From the NCBI RefSeq assembly GCF_000381905.1, contig NZ_KB907269.1, positions 32,089 through 96,088 on the forward strand: 64,000 nucleotides of DNA, written 5' to 3'. Origin of the DNA: Paenibacillus fonticola DSM 21315. Its GTDB lineage: Bacteria; Bacillota; Bacilli; Paenibacillales; Paenibacillaceae. Made by a program: the position numbers and the translations under genes. Under the pieces are notes generated by a model, which made no database searches, had not been told where the DNA came from, and saw only the letters and a program-made list of their open reading frames with translations. Positions 33,609 to 42,495 of this stretch are shown here, one piece after another; position 1 is the stretch's first letter, and each line of letters opens with the position of its first letter.

Positions 33609-34415
33609 ATGGGCATAAGATTTACGGTACTGTCGAGCGGATCTACCGGGAATGCCACCGTGGTGGACGACGGAGAAGTGACACTGATGATTGACGCGGG
33701 GCTTAGTGCCCGCCGGATCGATGAGCTGCTGCTGGAGCGAGGCTTGACCGGGGCAGACTTGACCGGCATCCTTGTGACGCATGAGCACTCAGACCATATT
33801 AAAGGGCTGGGCGCGATGGCGCGAAAATATAATCTTCCCATTTATGCGAATGAGAAGACCTGGAGAGCGATGGAGAAGGCGCTCGGCAAAATTGCGGAGG
33901 AAAACCGCTGTTTTCTCGGTACAGGAGAAGCCCGCGATTTTGGCTCCTTGCGGGTGCAGTCCTTTGGGATTTCGCATGATGCGGCAGAGCCTGTCGCCTA
34001 CACTTTCAGTGACGGCAGAGAGAAGCTAAGCGTTTGTACGGATCTCGGGTATGCGAGCGATAAGGTTAAGGAAGCGATCGCCGATTCCGATGTGCTTGTC
34101 CTTGAAGCGAATCATGACATTGAGATGCTGCGTATGGGGCGGTATCCATGGAATATTAAGCGGCGCATTCTCGGCGACATGGGCCACTTGTCGAATGAAG
34201 CTTCCGGAGAGGTGCTGAGCGAGCTGCTGAACGGGCGGATGAAGCGAACTTATTTGGCCCATCTTAGCCGGGAGCATAATATGCTGGATTTAGCAAAAAT
34301 GTCGGTTCGCGATGCGATGGAGGATCGCGGCTGCTTTTTCCGGGACAGCGAGTTCCGTCTTTGTGACACTTTCCCGGACAAGCCTACACCGTGGGATAGG
34401 GTGGGTGAGCTTTAA
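33609..34415 (+). CDS. walJ: WalJ (YycJ) metallo-beta-lactamase-fold hydrolase
   Basis: A 268-residue MBL-fold protein with GIRFTVLSSGSTGNATVVDD at the start, the metal-binding THEHSDHIKGL and later GHLSNEASGEVLSELL. YycJ enzymes act as 5'-3' nucleases linking DNA repair or wall-signal to division. ATG 33600 overlaps the walI stop but is only two bases from AAAGGAG; I prefer ATG 33609, which aligns with the Bacillus start. Its last 32 bp overlap a small gene on the other strand. Confidence 0.93.
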   Translation: MGIRFTVLSSGSTGNATVVDDGEVTLMIDAGLSARRIDELLLERGLTGADLTGILVTHEHSDHIKGLGAMARKYNLPIYANEKTWRAMEKALGKIAEENRCFLGTGEARDFGSLRVQSFGISHDAAEPVAYTFSDGREKLSVCTDLGYASDKVKEAIADSDVLVLEANHDIEMLRMGRYPWNIKRRILGDMGHLSNEASGEVLSELLNGRMKRTYLAHLSREHNMLDLAKMSVRDAMEDRGCFFRDSEFRLCDTFPDKPTPWDRVGEL

Positions 34416-34590
34416 AATGATCCAGCTCTGAGGTTTTCTGAAGTATTTCCTCGCGGCTGATCACCCCTTTTTCTATGAGCAGCTCCATCATGGCGCTAAG
34501 GGCCAGCAATTGCTGGTAATGATCTTCTTTCAGGTCAGCCAGTTTGGCCAGAATGTTAATTTCATTCATTGGTGATTGATAGGAATCCAT
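34384..34590 (-). CDS. Small conserved-looking protein antisense to the walJ end
   Basis: A 68-residue helical protein (ILAKLADLKEDHYQQLLALSAMMELLIEKGVISREEI). A textbook GAGGAGG ribosome site lies six bases before the ATG at 34590, which argues that it is real. I do not recognise a characterised family. It overlaps the 3' end of walJ by 32 bp on the other strand and could base-pair with that mRNA. Confidence 0.65.
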   Translation of the reverse strand: MDSYQSPMNEINILAKLADLKEDHYQQLLALSAMMELLIEKGVISREEILQKTSELDHFKAHPPYPTV

Positions 34591-35025
34591 AATAACCTCC
34601 TCATGTTAAACTCCCGGTATTTCCCTTGGTGGAAAAACCTTCAGGAGTGCGTCATATATGGTAAAATGAATCTATAAATCTATTGCAACGTTACTAGTAT
34701 AGTCTTGGCTGAGCAGAAATATACCTGGATAAGGATGCAGAATTGCCGGAAAGCCGCAGTTCAGGAATATAGGAATGGAGCCCCATGGAGTGATAGTATA
34801 AAGGCGTAAGGTGCAGAATGGTGCAAGTGGGGTAATTCGGAAGTTTTAAGTATCAAATGAGCAACTTCAAGCCGGTCTGTCTCGTCAAGAAGTTGGTGGT
34901 CTTGCTGGCATATGGCTTTGCCTGCCGGGAATAAGGTTGAAGTAGAGCTTTACTTCCAGGGGATGAAGAAGGTAGACAGCGGGAGCGAAACCTTGGATGT
35001 GAAGTTAAGGAGGGAGAGAGTCCGG
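34591..35025. other. Intergenic between the small minus gene and htrA
   Basis: The 435 bp contain no convincing gene. The htrA frame is open back to 34912, but the translated stretch lacks family similarity. The htrA promoter must lie here; I cannot pick clear hexamers. Confidence 0.35.
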
Positions 35026-36351
35026 ATGGGATTGTTTGACGACGATTTTTATTCCACGAAAGTATCACGACGGCATGAACGCAGAACGGAAAGCAACCGC
35101 GGTTGGAATAGAAAGAAAAACAGGCCGGGATGGTCAACATTGCAGGTTTCAATAGTCTCATCCGTGCTCAGCGCGATTGTCGCTGTGCTGCTGTTCAGCT
35201 TCATAACAGGGCTCCCATCCACGAAAGCCAGACTTGGATCAGACGGTGGTTCATATCTCGTCGGAGATACGGATCCATTCAGCCGCCGGATCAGCACTGC
35301 TGCCGCGAAAGTCGGCCCGTCGGTTGTCAGTATTTTGAATCATCATAAACTGTCAGGCGGTGATCCGGAACAGGCGGCGCTGGGATCTGGTGTGATTTTT
35401 AAGAAGGAGAAAGGAAAGGCATTTATTATTACGAACGCTCATGTCATTCAAGGGGCCAGCGATCTGGAAATTTTAACGAGCAGTGGGGAGTCCAAACGGG
35501 CTAAGGTTGTTGGGCAGGACATCATTAGCGATATTGCTGTGTTGGAAGTCGACGATAAGGGGATTACCTCGGTCATTTCACTCGGAAATTCCGGCAGCCT
35601 GCGGCCGGGAGAGGCGGTTCTGGCAGTAGGAAATCCGCTGGGGCTTGGCGGATCGCTTACCTTTGGCATTGTCAGCTACACCAGCCGGGTCATTCCGGTA
35701 TCGATTAACCAGGATGGCCATTATGACTGGGAGCAGGAAGTTATTCAAATAGATGCGGCAATTAATGACGGCAACAGCGGTGGTGCACTGGTGAATCTCA
35801 ATGGAGAGCTGATCGGCATCAATACGATGAAAATTGCGGATACAGGGGTTGAGGGCCTTGGGTTTGCTATTCCGGTGAGCGAGGTAATGAAATCGGTCAA
35901 CGATTTAATGGAGCACGGGAAGGTTGCTCGTCCGTATTTGGGGGTGTACACCCTGGATTTGAACAATCCGTTCTCAGAGCTTAGCGAGGAGGATCACCGG
36001 GAATTGATGCTGCCGGCGGACGTGAAGGATGGAGTCATTGTGCTTGAAGCTCACGGGCCGGCGAAGTCGGTGGGACTGAAGCTGAATGACGTCATTGTTA
36101 AGCTCGATAAGCAGCCGATTCAGTCAACGCTTGATCTTCGCAAGTATTTGTACGGGCATAAGAAGATAGGAGATGAGCTGGAAGTTAGCTTTTACCGGGA
36201 TGGTCATCTGCAGCGTGTGAAGGCGAAGCTGTCGGATAAGCCGGCGGAGAGTGAGCTGGAGAATGAGCTGGATAGTGATCTGAACAATGATCTGCATAAT
36301 GATTTTCATGAATGGGATCGGGATTATGAGGAGTCGGATATTCATCGATAA
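35026..36351 (+). CDS. htrA: HtrA-type trypsin-like serine protease with PDZ domain
   Basis: A 441-residue membrane-anchored protease. A charged cytoplasmic N-terminus of about 40 residues leads to one transmembrane helix (about 45-65). The S1C domain carries the triad His139 (TNAHVI), Asp169 (SDIAVLEV) and Ser251 (GNSGGAL), and a PDZ domain spans about 305-400. The last 35 residues are a highly acidic Glu/Asp/Asn tail. It degrades misfolded exported proteins. The place after walJ matches Bacillus yyxA (htrC). I start at ATG 35026 after AAGGAGGG. Confidence 0.95.
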   Translation: MGLFDDDFYSTKVSRRHERRTESNRGWNRKKNRPGWSTLQVSIVSSVLSAIVAVLLFSFITGLPSTKARLGSDGGSYLVGDTDPFSRRISTAAAKVGPSVVSILNHHKLSGGDPEQAALGSGVIFKKEKGKAFIITNAHVIQGASDLEILTSSGESKRAKVVGQDIISDIAVLEVDDKGITSVISLGNSGSLRPGEAVLAVGNPLGLGGSLTFGIVSYTSRVIPVSINQDGHYDWEQEVIQIDAAINDGNSGGALVNLNGELIGINTMKIADTGVEGLGFAIPVSEVMKSVNDLMEHGKVARPYLGVYTLDLNNPFSELSEEDHRELMLPADVKDGVIVLEAHGPAKSVGLKLNDVIVKLDKQPIQSTLDLRKYLYGHKKIGDELEVSFYRDGHLQRVKAKLSDKPAESELENELDSDLNNDLHNDFHEWDRDYEESDIHR

Positions 36352-36503
36352 CGAGTGGCAGCGTGCAATAACGATCGATAACGAGTCAATAACGAGTGAT
36401 AAGTAGCCGATAATGGGTCGTTAGCGGTCGCCGGCGGGTCGGGCCTAGGCTGTTTATAGCATTGTTCTGTACAATTGTAATTATGAAGTGAATGAAGTGG
36501 ATA

Positions 36504-36563
36504 AAAGGGGTCGCATTACAGGATAGCCGTTCGTTTGCGGTTGGAAGTAATTGCGGTCCCTTT
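36504..36563 (+). promoter_or_regulatory. Candidate terminator/antiterminator leader of glpD
   Basis: AAAGGGGTCGCATTAC (from 36504) pairs with GTAATTGCGGTCCCTTT (36547-36563) with two wobbles and one bulge, then TTCTT. It lies between the upstream AT-rich block and the glpD ribosome site. In Bacillus subtilis GlpP acts on such a stem in the glpD leader; the same control here is inference. Confidence 0.5.
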
Positions 36564-36586
36564 CTTGCTAAGAGGAGGTATAGATT

Positions 36587-38587
36587 GTGAAAGCCCCGTT
36601 TGCAAGCAAGAAGCGTGAGCAATTTCTTCATGACATGGCACAGACATCGTTAGATCTGTTAGTTGTTGGCGGCGGCATAACGGGTGCAGGGATCGCCCTT
36701 GATGCGGCTGCGCGCGGAATAAAGGTTGGACTGATCGATATGCAGGATTTCGCGGCGGGCACGTCCAGCCGTTCGACGAAGCTCGTCCATGGCGGGCTGC
36801 GTTATTTGAAGCAGCTTGATATCGGCGTCGTTGCGGAGGTAGGCAAGGAGCGGGCGATTGTGTATGAGAACGGCCCGCATGTGACGACGCCGGAATGGAT
36901 GCTGCTGCCGATTTATAAAGAGGGTACTTTCGGCAGGTTCAGTACATCGCTCGGGCTCAAAGTGTATGATTTCCTGGCTGGCGTGAAGCAGGGGGAGCGC
37001 CGCCGAATGCTGAATGCTGCTCAGACACTGGGGAGGGAGCCGCTGCTGCGCCGCGAAGGGCTGCAGGGCGGCGGATACTATGTGGAATACCGTACGGATG
37101 ATGCCCGGCTTACGCTGGAGGTGATCAAGGAAGCAGCGGCGCATGGCGCGCTTGCTGTAAACTATGCCCGGCTGGAGAAGTTTATTTATGAGGACGGCAA
37201 GGTGGCGGGCGCGGAAATAGCGGATACACTTAGTGACGGTAAGCGCTATGTCGTGAATGCACGGTGCATCGTCAATGCGGCTGGCCCCTGGGTCGATACG
37301 CTGCGGCAGCTCGACGGCTCACAGCAGGGCAAGCGGCTGCTGCTGACAAAAGGGATCCACCTCGTGGTGGATCAGAGCCGGTTTCCTTTGTGGCAGGCGG
37401 TGTATTTTGATACGCCGGACGGCCGCATGCTGTTTGCCATCCCCCGGGACGGCAAAACTTATGTGGGCACGACGGATACGGAGTATACGGGGGATATGGT
37501 GCATCCCCGCATGACGGAGCAGGATCGGGAGTATGTTCTCGATGCTGTGAACGGCATGTTCCCTGAGCTGCGGATTACGACGGAGGATATCGAGTCCAGT
37601 TGGGCCGGCATTCGTCCTCTGATTTACGAGGAAGGGAAGGGTCCTTCGGAAATTTCCCGCAGGGATGAGATCTGGCAATCGGAATCCGGCCTGATCACTA
37701 TAGCCGGTGGGAAGCTGACGGGTTACCGGAAGATGGCGGAGACGGTGGTGGATAGGGTTGCGGCTCAGCTGGAGGCGGAAGCTGGCCACAGCAGAGAGAC
37801 GGACAGGGGAAGAAGTGCAAGTAGTGAAGGAACTGGAAGTTTCCGCAAGGGAGATTTCCGTAAGGATGCTTCGGGCGGCGGGGTTGAGAGAGATGGCGGA
37901 ATTGCGCGTTCTGTGGAAGCTGGTGGGAAGTACCCGCCATGCCGAACGAAGGAGCTGCCGATTTCTGGCGGACATGTGGGGGGCGCGGCCTCTTTTCAGA
38001 GTTATGTGGAGAGGAAGACCGCGGAGGGAATTGCCCTTGGCTTGCCTCGCGAATTAGCTGAATGGTGGTCGGCTTGCTATGGGTCTAACGTGGATCGGCT
38101 GTTTGAGCTGGTGCGGGAGATGGGAAATGAATCGGCTGTAGAGGTTGAGGCTGCAAAGGCAGCAGGAGAATTGCGAGCATTGGGTGACGCTGGAGCGGAA
38201 GACACTTCAGAAGTGCCTGAACCGGCGGAGATCAGCAAAGTGGAAGATAGGACTGGAGCAATTGAACAGCCTGTTGCGTCGGGCGTGTCCGATGTGGCTG
38301 AGACTAAACTTCCTCTGGAAGTCAGTGTGCCGCTGAGGTATGCGATGGAGCATGAGATGGCCGTCACACTGGAGGATTTTTTTGTCCGCAGGACAGGGGC
38401 GCTGCTGTTTGATATCGACTGGGTGAGGAAATGGAAGGGGCCTGCCGCCAAGTATATGGCTTCTTATTTAGGCTGGAGCACGGATGAGCAAGCTCGGTAT
38501 GCGAGGGAGCTGGAGAGTCGGCTATATGAGGCGGTCGTGCCGGAGGATGGTGTGGATGCTGTGGATGCTGTGGATGCGGACCGTTAG
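36587..38587 (+). CDS. glpD: Aerobic glycerol-3-phosphate dehydrogenase with two insertions
   Basis: A 666-residue flavoenzyme, about 110 longer than usual for GlpD. The FAD-binding start DLLVVGGGITGAGIALDAAARG, SSRSTKLVHGGLRYLK and AGIRPLI are all in place. It oxidises glycerol-3-phosphate to dihydroxyacetone phosphate and feeds electrons to menaquinone. Two hydrophilic, low-complexity stretches interrupt the C-terminal region: about residues 400-445 (Ser/Gly/Arg-rich) and 513-573 (Ala/Glu/Val-rich). The flanking family motifs PISGGHVGG and EHEMAVTLEDFFVRRTGAL are intact. A short DAVDAVDA repeat ends the protein. GTG 36587 follows AGAGGAGG. It is usually not found in the wal neighbourhood. 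Confidence 0.93.
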   Translation: MKAPFASKKREQFLHDMAQTSLDLLVVGGGITGAGIALDAAARGIKVGLIDMQDFAAGTSSRSTKLVHGGLRYLKQLDIGVVAEVGKERAIVYENGPHVTTPEWMLLPIYKEGTFGRFSTSLGLKVYDFLAGVKQGERRRMLNAAQTLGREPLLRREGLQGGGYYVEYRTDDARLTLEVIKEAAAHGALAVNYARLEKFIYEDGKVAGAEIADTLSDGKRYVVNARCIVNAAGPWVDTLRQLDGSQQGKRLLLTKGIHLVVDQSRFPLWQAVYFDTPDGRMLFAIPRDGKTYVGTTDTEYTGDMVHPRMTEQDREYVLDAVNGMFPELRITTEDIESSWAGIRPLIYEEGKGPSEISRRDEIWQSESGLITIAGGKLTGYRKMAETVVDRVAAQLEAEAGHSRETDRGRSASSEGTGSFRKGDFRKDASGGGVERDGGIARSVEAGGKYPPCRTKELPISGGHVGGAASFQSYVERKTAEGIALGLPRELAEWWSACYGSNVDRLFELVREMGNESAVEVEAAKAAGELRALGDAGAEDTSEVPEPAEISKVEDRTGAIEQPVASGVSDVAETKLPLEVSVPLRYAMEHEMAVTLEDFFVRRTGALLFDIDWVRKWKGPAAKYMASYLGWSTDEQARYARELESRLYEAVVPEDGVDAVDAVDADR

Positions 38588-38719
38588 GCGGCGATATTTT
38601 GTGGGAAGATGGTTCCTTTTTGGCCGGGAGTGTGGTAGAACTGAAAAGGGTATACTGTGTTTGTCGTGGAACCGAGAGGCGGATCGTGAGACGAGCTAGA
38701 GAAAGGATGCTTTCATTTT

Positions 38720-38887
38720 ATGTATGTAGTTTGTAAAGATCATGTGGAATTGGCGATCGATATGTTCGTGGATGAGTTTGAGGAGGCACCGGACATTGTC
38801 GATTTGGATCAAACGAAATTTATCGAGTGGGATCCTCCGGTGACCTGCCAGGAATGCGAGCAGCGGGCGAAGTTTTTAATTATTTGA
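38720..38887 (+). CDS. CxxH/CxxC small protein
   Basis: A 55-residue protein found by eye. It starts MYVVCKDHVELAIDMFVDEF; the CKDH (Cys5-His8) and later CQEC (Cys43-Cys46) pairs match the 'CxxH/CxxC protein' family seen next to htrA and rlmH in Bacillus. The four ligands suggest a zinc site. An AAAGGA sequence lies about 13 bases before the ATG. No function is known. Confidence 0.85.
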   Translation: MYVVCKDHVELAIDMFVDEFEEAPDIVDLDQTKFIEWDPPVTCQECEQRAKFLII

Positions 38888-38996
38888 CATGCGGCTAACC
38901 TGGAAGTGAATTGTAGCCATTTTGGACGGCTAAGCGATGTGCATAGGGTTAGAGTCGATGGCACACACTTTTTGGAGTTATAGATTGAATGTAGAG

Positions 38997-39036
38997 GGCG
39001 GCGTCTTCATCCTTGGGTGTGAAGAGCGGCCTTTTT
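38997..39036 (+). terminator. Terminator after the CxxH/CxxC gene
   Basis: GGCGGCGTCTTCA pairs imperfectly with TGAAGAGCGGCC and is followed by five Ts. The remaining sequence 38888-39286 shows no further gene. Confidence 0.7.
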
Positions 39037-39286
39037 GCGTAGATGGGTGATGATAGGTAAAATGGGTGGGGAAAGCGGATGTACTTAGGGGATGAAAGTT
39101 CAATAGGGATCAAACCAGTGGTAACGACAGTTAGGATGATACAATCAGGATGGCATAGGAGAACTAAGGAAATTACATAAATGATAGATCGAAAGAAGAG
39201 CAATGGTGAGAAAAAGAGCCATGGACCGATAAAATTAACTGCCGTTTGCCTTGGGGCAGGCTGGAGCTGGATAGGAGATGCTTGGG

Positions 39287-39766
39287 ATGTTTATTCAAAT
39301 TGTGGCCGTCGGCAAGTTGAAGGAGAAGTATTTGGTGCAGGGGATCGCGGAGTATGCGAAGCGGCTGACCCCTTATGTGAAATTTCAAGTCGTGGAGGTG
39401 CCCGACGAGAAAGCGCCGGAGACGATGAGTGAGGCGGAGGTGCAGGCAGTGAAGGCACGCGAGGGTGAACGCGTGCTGGCCCAGGTGAAGAGCGATGCGC
39501 ATGTCATCGCTCTGGAAGTAGGCGGCGAGCTGTGGAGCTCGGAGGAGCTCGCCGCCACGTTCGACAGGCTCGGCACGTATGGGACGAGCCATGTCGTGTT
39601 TGTCATCGGCGGGAGCCATGGGCTCGCCGATGCAGTGCTTCGCCGCGCGCAGCAGCGGTTGTCGTTTGGGCGCATGACGCTGCCCCATCAGCTCATGCGC
39701 CTGGTGCTGGTGGAGCAGATTTATCGCGCGGTGAAGATTAATCGGGGGGAACCGTATCATAAGTGA
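39287..39766 (+). CDS. rlmH: 23S rRNA pseudouridine-1915 N3-methyltransferase (RlmH)
   Basis: A 159-residue SPOUT methyltransferase with the start FIQIVAVGKLKEKYLVQGIAEY, the cofactor knot HVVFVIGGSHGLADAVLRRA and the invariant ending HQLMRLVLVEQIYRAVKINRGEPYHK (longest part of the C-terminal alignment). It methylates the ribosomal A-site region. I choose ATG 39287, which gives the standard 159 residues, over ATG 39278. The last codons (EPYHK) encode the attachment sequence used by staphylococcal SCC elements, and the gene order is accessory from here on. Confidence 0.97.
   Translation: MFIQIVAVGKLKEKYLVQGIAEYAKRLTPYVKFQVVEVPDEKAPETMSEAEVQAVKAREGERVLAQVKSDAHVIALEVGGELWSSEELAATFDRLGTYGTSHVVFVIGGSHGLADAVLRRAQQRLSFGRMTLPHQLMRLVLVEQIYRAVKINRGEPYHK
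39749..39764 (+). repeat. SCC-like attachment site 1 (inside the rlmH 3' end)
   Basis: GAACCGTATCATAAGT lies over the last five codons and stop of rlmH and matches the staphylococcal integration sequence (GAAGCNTATCATAARTRA) at nearly every position. Identical 16-mers occur at 49032 and 52926. Confidence 0.75.
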
Positions 39767-39909
39767 AGCGAATTCTCTTCTTCCATCACCACACACCGAA
39801 GATCATCAGAGACGAAGCCGCTGTTTTCCATCGACTAGATGACATACCAGGAAGCACTCCTGCGGAAAACGCACCATAATGTTTAGAAAATGGCCGCAGC
39901 GATTGTTTG

Positions 39910-40605
39910 TTATTCGCCCTGTCCCCTATTATTGGAAACCAGGCGTACCAGGTAAATCATACTGCCATACGCTGCATACATAAAAAGTGGGGCAAACAAG
40001 ATTTCATATAATTGCTTCTCGAATAAAAATGCTCCCCCCGCCAGTATCAACATGAGAGTTAGAACAAACCAAATCGTTCTGCGGGAGGGACTAAAATTTG
40101 TAACGCTCGGGTAACGAATCGAACTGACCATAAGCAATGCTAGCAGAAGTGAGACGGCGAATAGTACAATGACGGGAACATCATTTTTGAAAAAAGACAG
40201 CAAAGCCAGCATCCCGCCCGCAGCGGGAATCGGCAGCCCGACAAAGTATCGCTTCATTCCGTTCTGAACATTGAATCTTGCCAAGCGCAAAGCGCCGCAA
40301 ACCGGAAATAGTATTGTGATCCCCCAGCCCAACGCTGGACTTAGCTCATGGAATACTGCCTCATATAGAATATATGCTGGTGCCGCACCGAACGTAATGA
40401 TGTCTGATAACGAGTCTAAAACCTTCCCAAACTCGCTTTGCGCATGCAATTTACGGGCTGCCCATCCATCTGCGCCATCTAGTATGATTGCAACAAAAAC
40501 GAGAAGCGTAGCCATACCCGCATTGTTGTTAAATGCAAGTATGATCGAAATTAAGCCTAAGCTCAGATTACCAAGAGTAAGAAAGCTCGGTATGAAATTT
40601 AAAAT
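39910..40605 (-). CDS. pssA: CDP-diacylglycerol-serine O-phosphatidyltransferase
   Basis: A membrane enzyme of about 231 residues with the CDP-alcohol phosphotransferase motif DGADGWAARKLHAQSEFGKVLDSLSD (D-G-x2-A-R-x8-G-x3-D-x3-D) in its N-terminal third and six or so helices. It makes phosphatidylserine, the precursor of phosphatidylethanolamine. The family-conserved start NFIPSFLTLGNLSLG has no in-frame ATG/GTG/TTG before it: only ATT 40605 fits. The ATG at 40612, with a GGAGAGAGG site, is out of frame by one base at a T4 run; removing one T would give an N-terminus MTYLNFIPSF. The first in-frame ATG (40515) would lose the first helix. It may be a real frameshift, an assembly error or a rare start. 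Confidence 0.85.
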   Translation of the reverse strand: MLNFIPSFLTLGNLSLGLISIILAFNNNAGMATLLVFVAIILDGADGWAARKLHAQSEFGKVLDSLSDIITFGAAPAYILYEAVFHELSPALGWGITILFPVCGALRLARFNVQNGMKRYFVGLPIPAAGGMLALLSFFKNDVPVIVLFAVSLLLALLMVSSIRYPSVTNFSPSRRTIWFVLTLMLILAGGAFLFEKQLYEILFAPLFMYAAYGSMIYLVRLVSNNRGQGE

Positions 40606-40651
40606 AAGTCATTCACCTCTCTCCAATCCGGTATTAGCCGGAATACGTTAT

Positions 40652-41731
40652 TCATTTACTCCACCATTCGTGAATGGGATAGTGGTCTCCACCTAGCGAT
40701 ACAGATTCGCCCATACGAGGAACGGCAATTTTGATCGATCGTTGTTTAGCCGCAATCAAGACACGATGGATGGGGTCGAGCCACCCGTGAGGCGCTAATT
40801 GAAAAGCAGCCCAATGAATCGGGATCATGAATTCGCCTCTTAAGTCTATATGGGCTTGCGCCGCTTCTTCCGGAAACATATGAAGGTCCGGCCAACGTTC
40901 GTCATATTGCCCGCACTCCACTAGCGTAAGTTGAAAGGGTCCATACTTTTCCCCGATTTGACGAAAGTGAGGGCCATATCCGCTGTCTCCGCTAAAAAAC
41001 ACGCTTCCCGATAAGCCGATGATTGACCATGAACACCACAAAGTTTGATTTTTGTACAAGAAGCTTCGCCCAGACACGTGACGCGCAGGCGTGCAGACGA
41101 TCTTCAATCCTTCCCACTCTAGTTCCTCCCACCAGTCCAACTGGGTGATCTTGGAGTCAGGGACACCCCAGCGTTCAAGATGGCATGCGACTCCCAGCGG
41201 AACAAAAAAATGACCGACCTTATCTTTAAGGTGTTTGATTGAATAATAATCCAGGTGATCATAGTGATCATGGGAAAGAAATACCGCATCAATGGCAGGC
41301 ATATGTTTGACATCAATCGGCAGGTTATCGTTAAATCGCTTGCTTCCCAGCTTCGGAAAAGGAAATGGAGACCGTCCAAACATCGGGTCGAATAGCAATC
41401 GTTGGCCGTCTAAATCCACTAGTGCGCTTGAATGACCGAACCAGATCGCCTGGTTGAGATCAGACGATGGTTTCGTTTTCTCGATATCGGTCAATACAAG
41501 CTCAATTGGCGAGGAAGGCCTGCCATGGGCAGGCTTCCCGCGAGCAAAGTCCCAAAGAACAGATAATTGGTTGCGCAAAGACATTCTAGTTATTGTAGGG
41601 ATAGCATTCACGAACTTGTTATTTTTGTAATTAACGGAATTGTTTATGCGTGTTTTCGTTCTTCTGTCTGGCTTTCTTCCGAACGCCGGGTTAAAGAGCA
41701 TCAGGAGCATTGCCGCGATAAAGCTACTCAC
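40652..41731 (-). CDS. MBL-fold hydrolase, NAPE-phospholipase D-like (COG2220)
   Basis: A 359-residue protein with an N-terminal hydrophobic stretch and the NAPE-PLD/RomA order of motifs: WFGHSSALVDLDGQRLLFDP, FLSHDHYDHLD (metal site), TPARHVSGR, LWCSWSI, FFSGDSGYG and PIHWAAFQLAPHGWLDP. Relatives cleave N-acylphosphatidylethanolamine or other phosphodiesters at membranes. It starts with GTG 41731 behind AAGGAGGGG. It lies between an SDR gene and pssA on the same strand, a context that favours phospholipid turnover. Confidence 0.88.
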   Translation of the reverse strand: MSSFIAAMLLMLFNPAFGRKPDRRTKTRINNSVNYKNNKFVNAIPTITRMSLRNQLSVLWDFARGKPAHGRPSSPIELVLTDIEKTKPSSDLNQAIWFGHSSALVDLDGQRLLFDPMFGRSPFPFPKLGSKRFNDNLPIDVKHMPAIDAVFLSHDHYDHLDYYSIKHLKDKVGHFFVPLGVACHLERWGVPDSKITQLDWWEELEWEGLKIVCTPARHVSGRSFLYKNQTLWCSWSIIGLSGSVFFSGDSGYGPHFRQIGEKYGPFQLTLVECGQYDERWPDLHMFPEEAAQAHIDLRGEFMIPIHWAAFQLAPHGWLDPIHRVLIAAKQRSIKIAVPRMGESVSLGGDHYPIHEWWSK

Positions 41732-41746
41732 AACATAGTCCCCTCC

Positions 41747-42442
41747 TTACCAAGGAACGACTCCATTCCGATCCATAAAAGTACCCGTAGGTCCATTGCC
41801 GTCAAGAGTCGCAAGCTTCACAATCACATCTGTACCCTCACTGACGGTTTGGTAGCCGCGATGCCCATTGAGGTCGGTTGCTGTCGGGCCGGGATCCGCG
41901 GCATTTATACGGAATTCGGGCAAGGCTTTGGCATATTGCACAGTCAGCATTGTTACTGCGGCTTTGGATGACGAGTAAATCAAATCGTTTATTTGCGATT
42001 CAATCTTTTCAGGATTCGTCACGCGGGTAAAGGAACCTAACCCACTGCTGACATTGACGATAACAGGCGTTGCCGATTTGTGCAGAAGAGGAAGAAAAGC
42101 TTGTGTCACACGAACAATACCGAAGACATTGGTGTCATAAACGGTGCGGAAGTCTTCTGCAGCCACATCATTAGCGCCCAGAAGTCCGCTTGTTATTCCC
42201 GCATTATTGATAAGTACATCCAAAAGCCCTTCATTTTGATTAATCTCGGCAGCTGCTTCGTGTATAGATGCAAGATCGGTCACATCAAGCCGTACAAACT
42301 TTGCGCCAAGCTTATCAGCCGAGTCTTTCCCACGTTCTTTATCGCGAGCACCAATGTACACATTGTGACCCTGTGCGATCAATCGCCGTGCAGTTTCGAA
42401 GCCCAGCCCTTTGTTTCCACCTGTAATTAATGTAACTGTCAA
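41747..42442 (-). CDS. Short-chain dehydrogenase/reductase
   Basis: A protein of about 231 residues with the NAD(P) site TLITGGNKGLGFETAR near the start, LINNAGI, NVSSGLG and the catalytic YSSSKAA (Tyr-x3-Lys). I choose TTG 42442, nine bases after GAGGAG; TTG 42451 abuts that site too closely. The substrate is unknown. It is the first gene of the minus arm of a divergon with tetR-psd, and the two palindromes upstream would govern it. Confidence 0.9.
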   Translation of the reverse strand: MTVTLITGGNKGLGFETARRLIAQGHNVYIGARDKERGKDSADKLGAKFVRLDVTDLASIHEAAAEINQNEGLLDVLINNAGITSGLLGANDVAAEDFRTVYDTNVFGIVRVTQAFLPLLHKSATPVIVNVSSGLGSFTRVTNPEKIESQINDLIYSSSKAAVTMLTVQYAKALPEFRINAADPGPTATDLNGHRGYQTVSEGTDVIVKLATLDGNGPTGTFMDRNGVVPW

Positions 42443-42464
42443 TTCAAACAACTCCTCGTCATTA

Positions 42465-42484
42465 ATGTGATATACCTATCACAT
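42465..42484. promoter_or_regulatory. TetR operator copy 1
   Basis: ATGTGATA-TACC-TATCACAT is a perfect 8-bp-arm palindrome between the SDR and tetR genes. Its centre is 33 bp (three helical turns) from the second copy. Confidence 0.8.
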
Positions 42485-42495
42485 AATAACACGAC

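Noticed and set aside
36346..36420. Repeated ATAACGA units after htrA
   Set aside because: About four short, irregular units in a non-coding gap; too degenerate to call an element, and similar strings arise by chance in such sequence.
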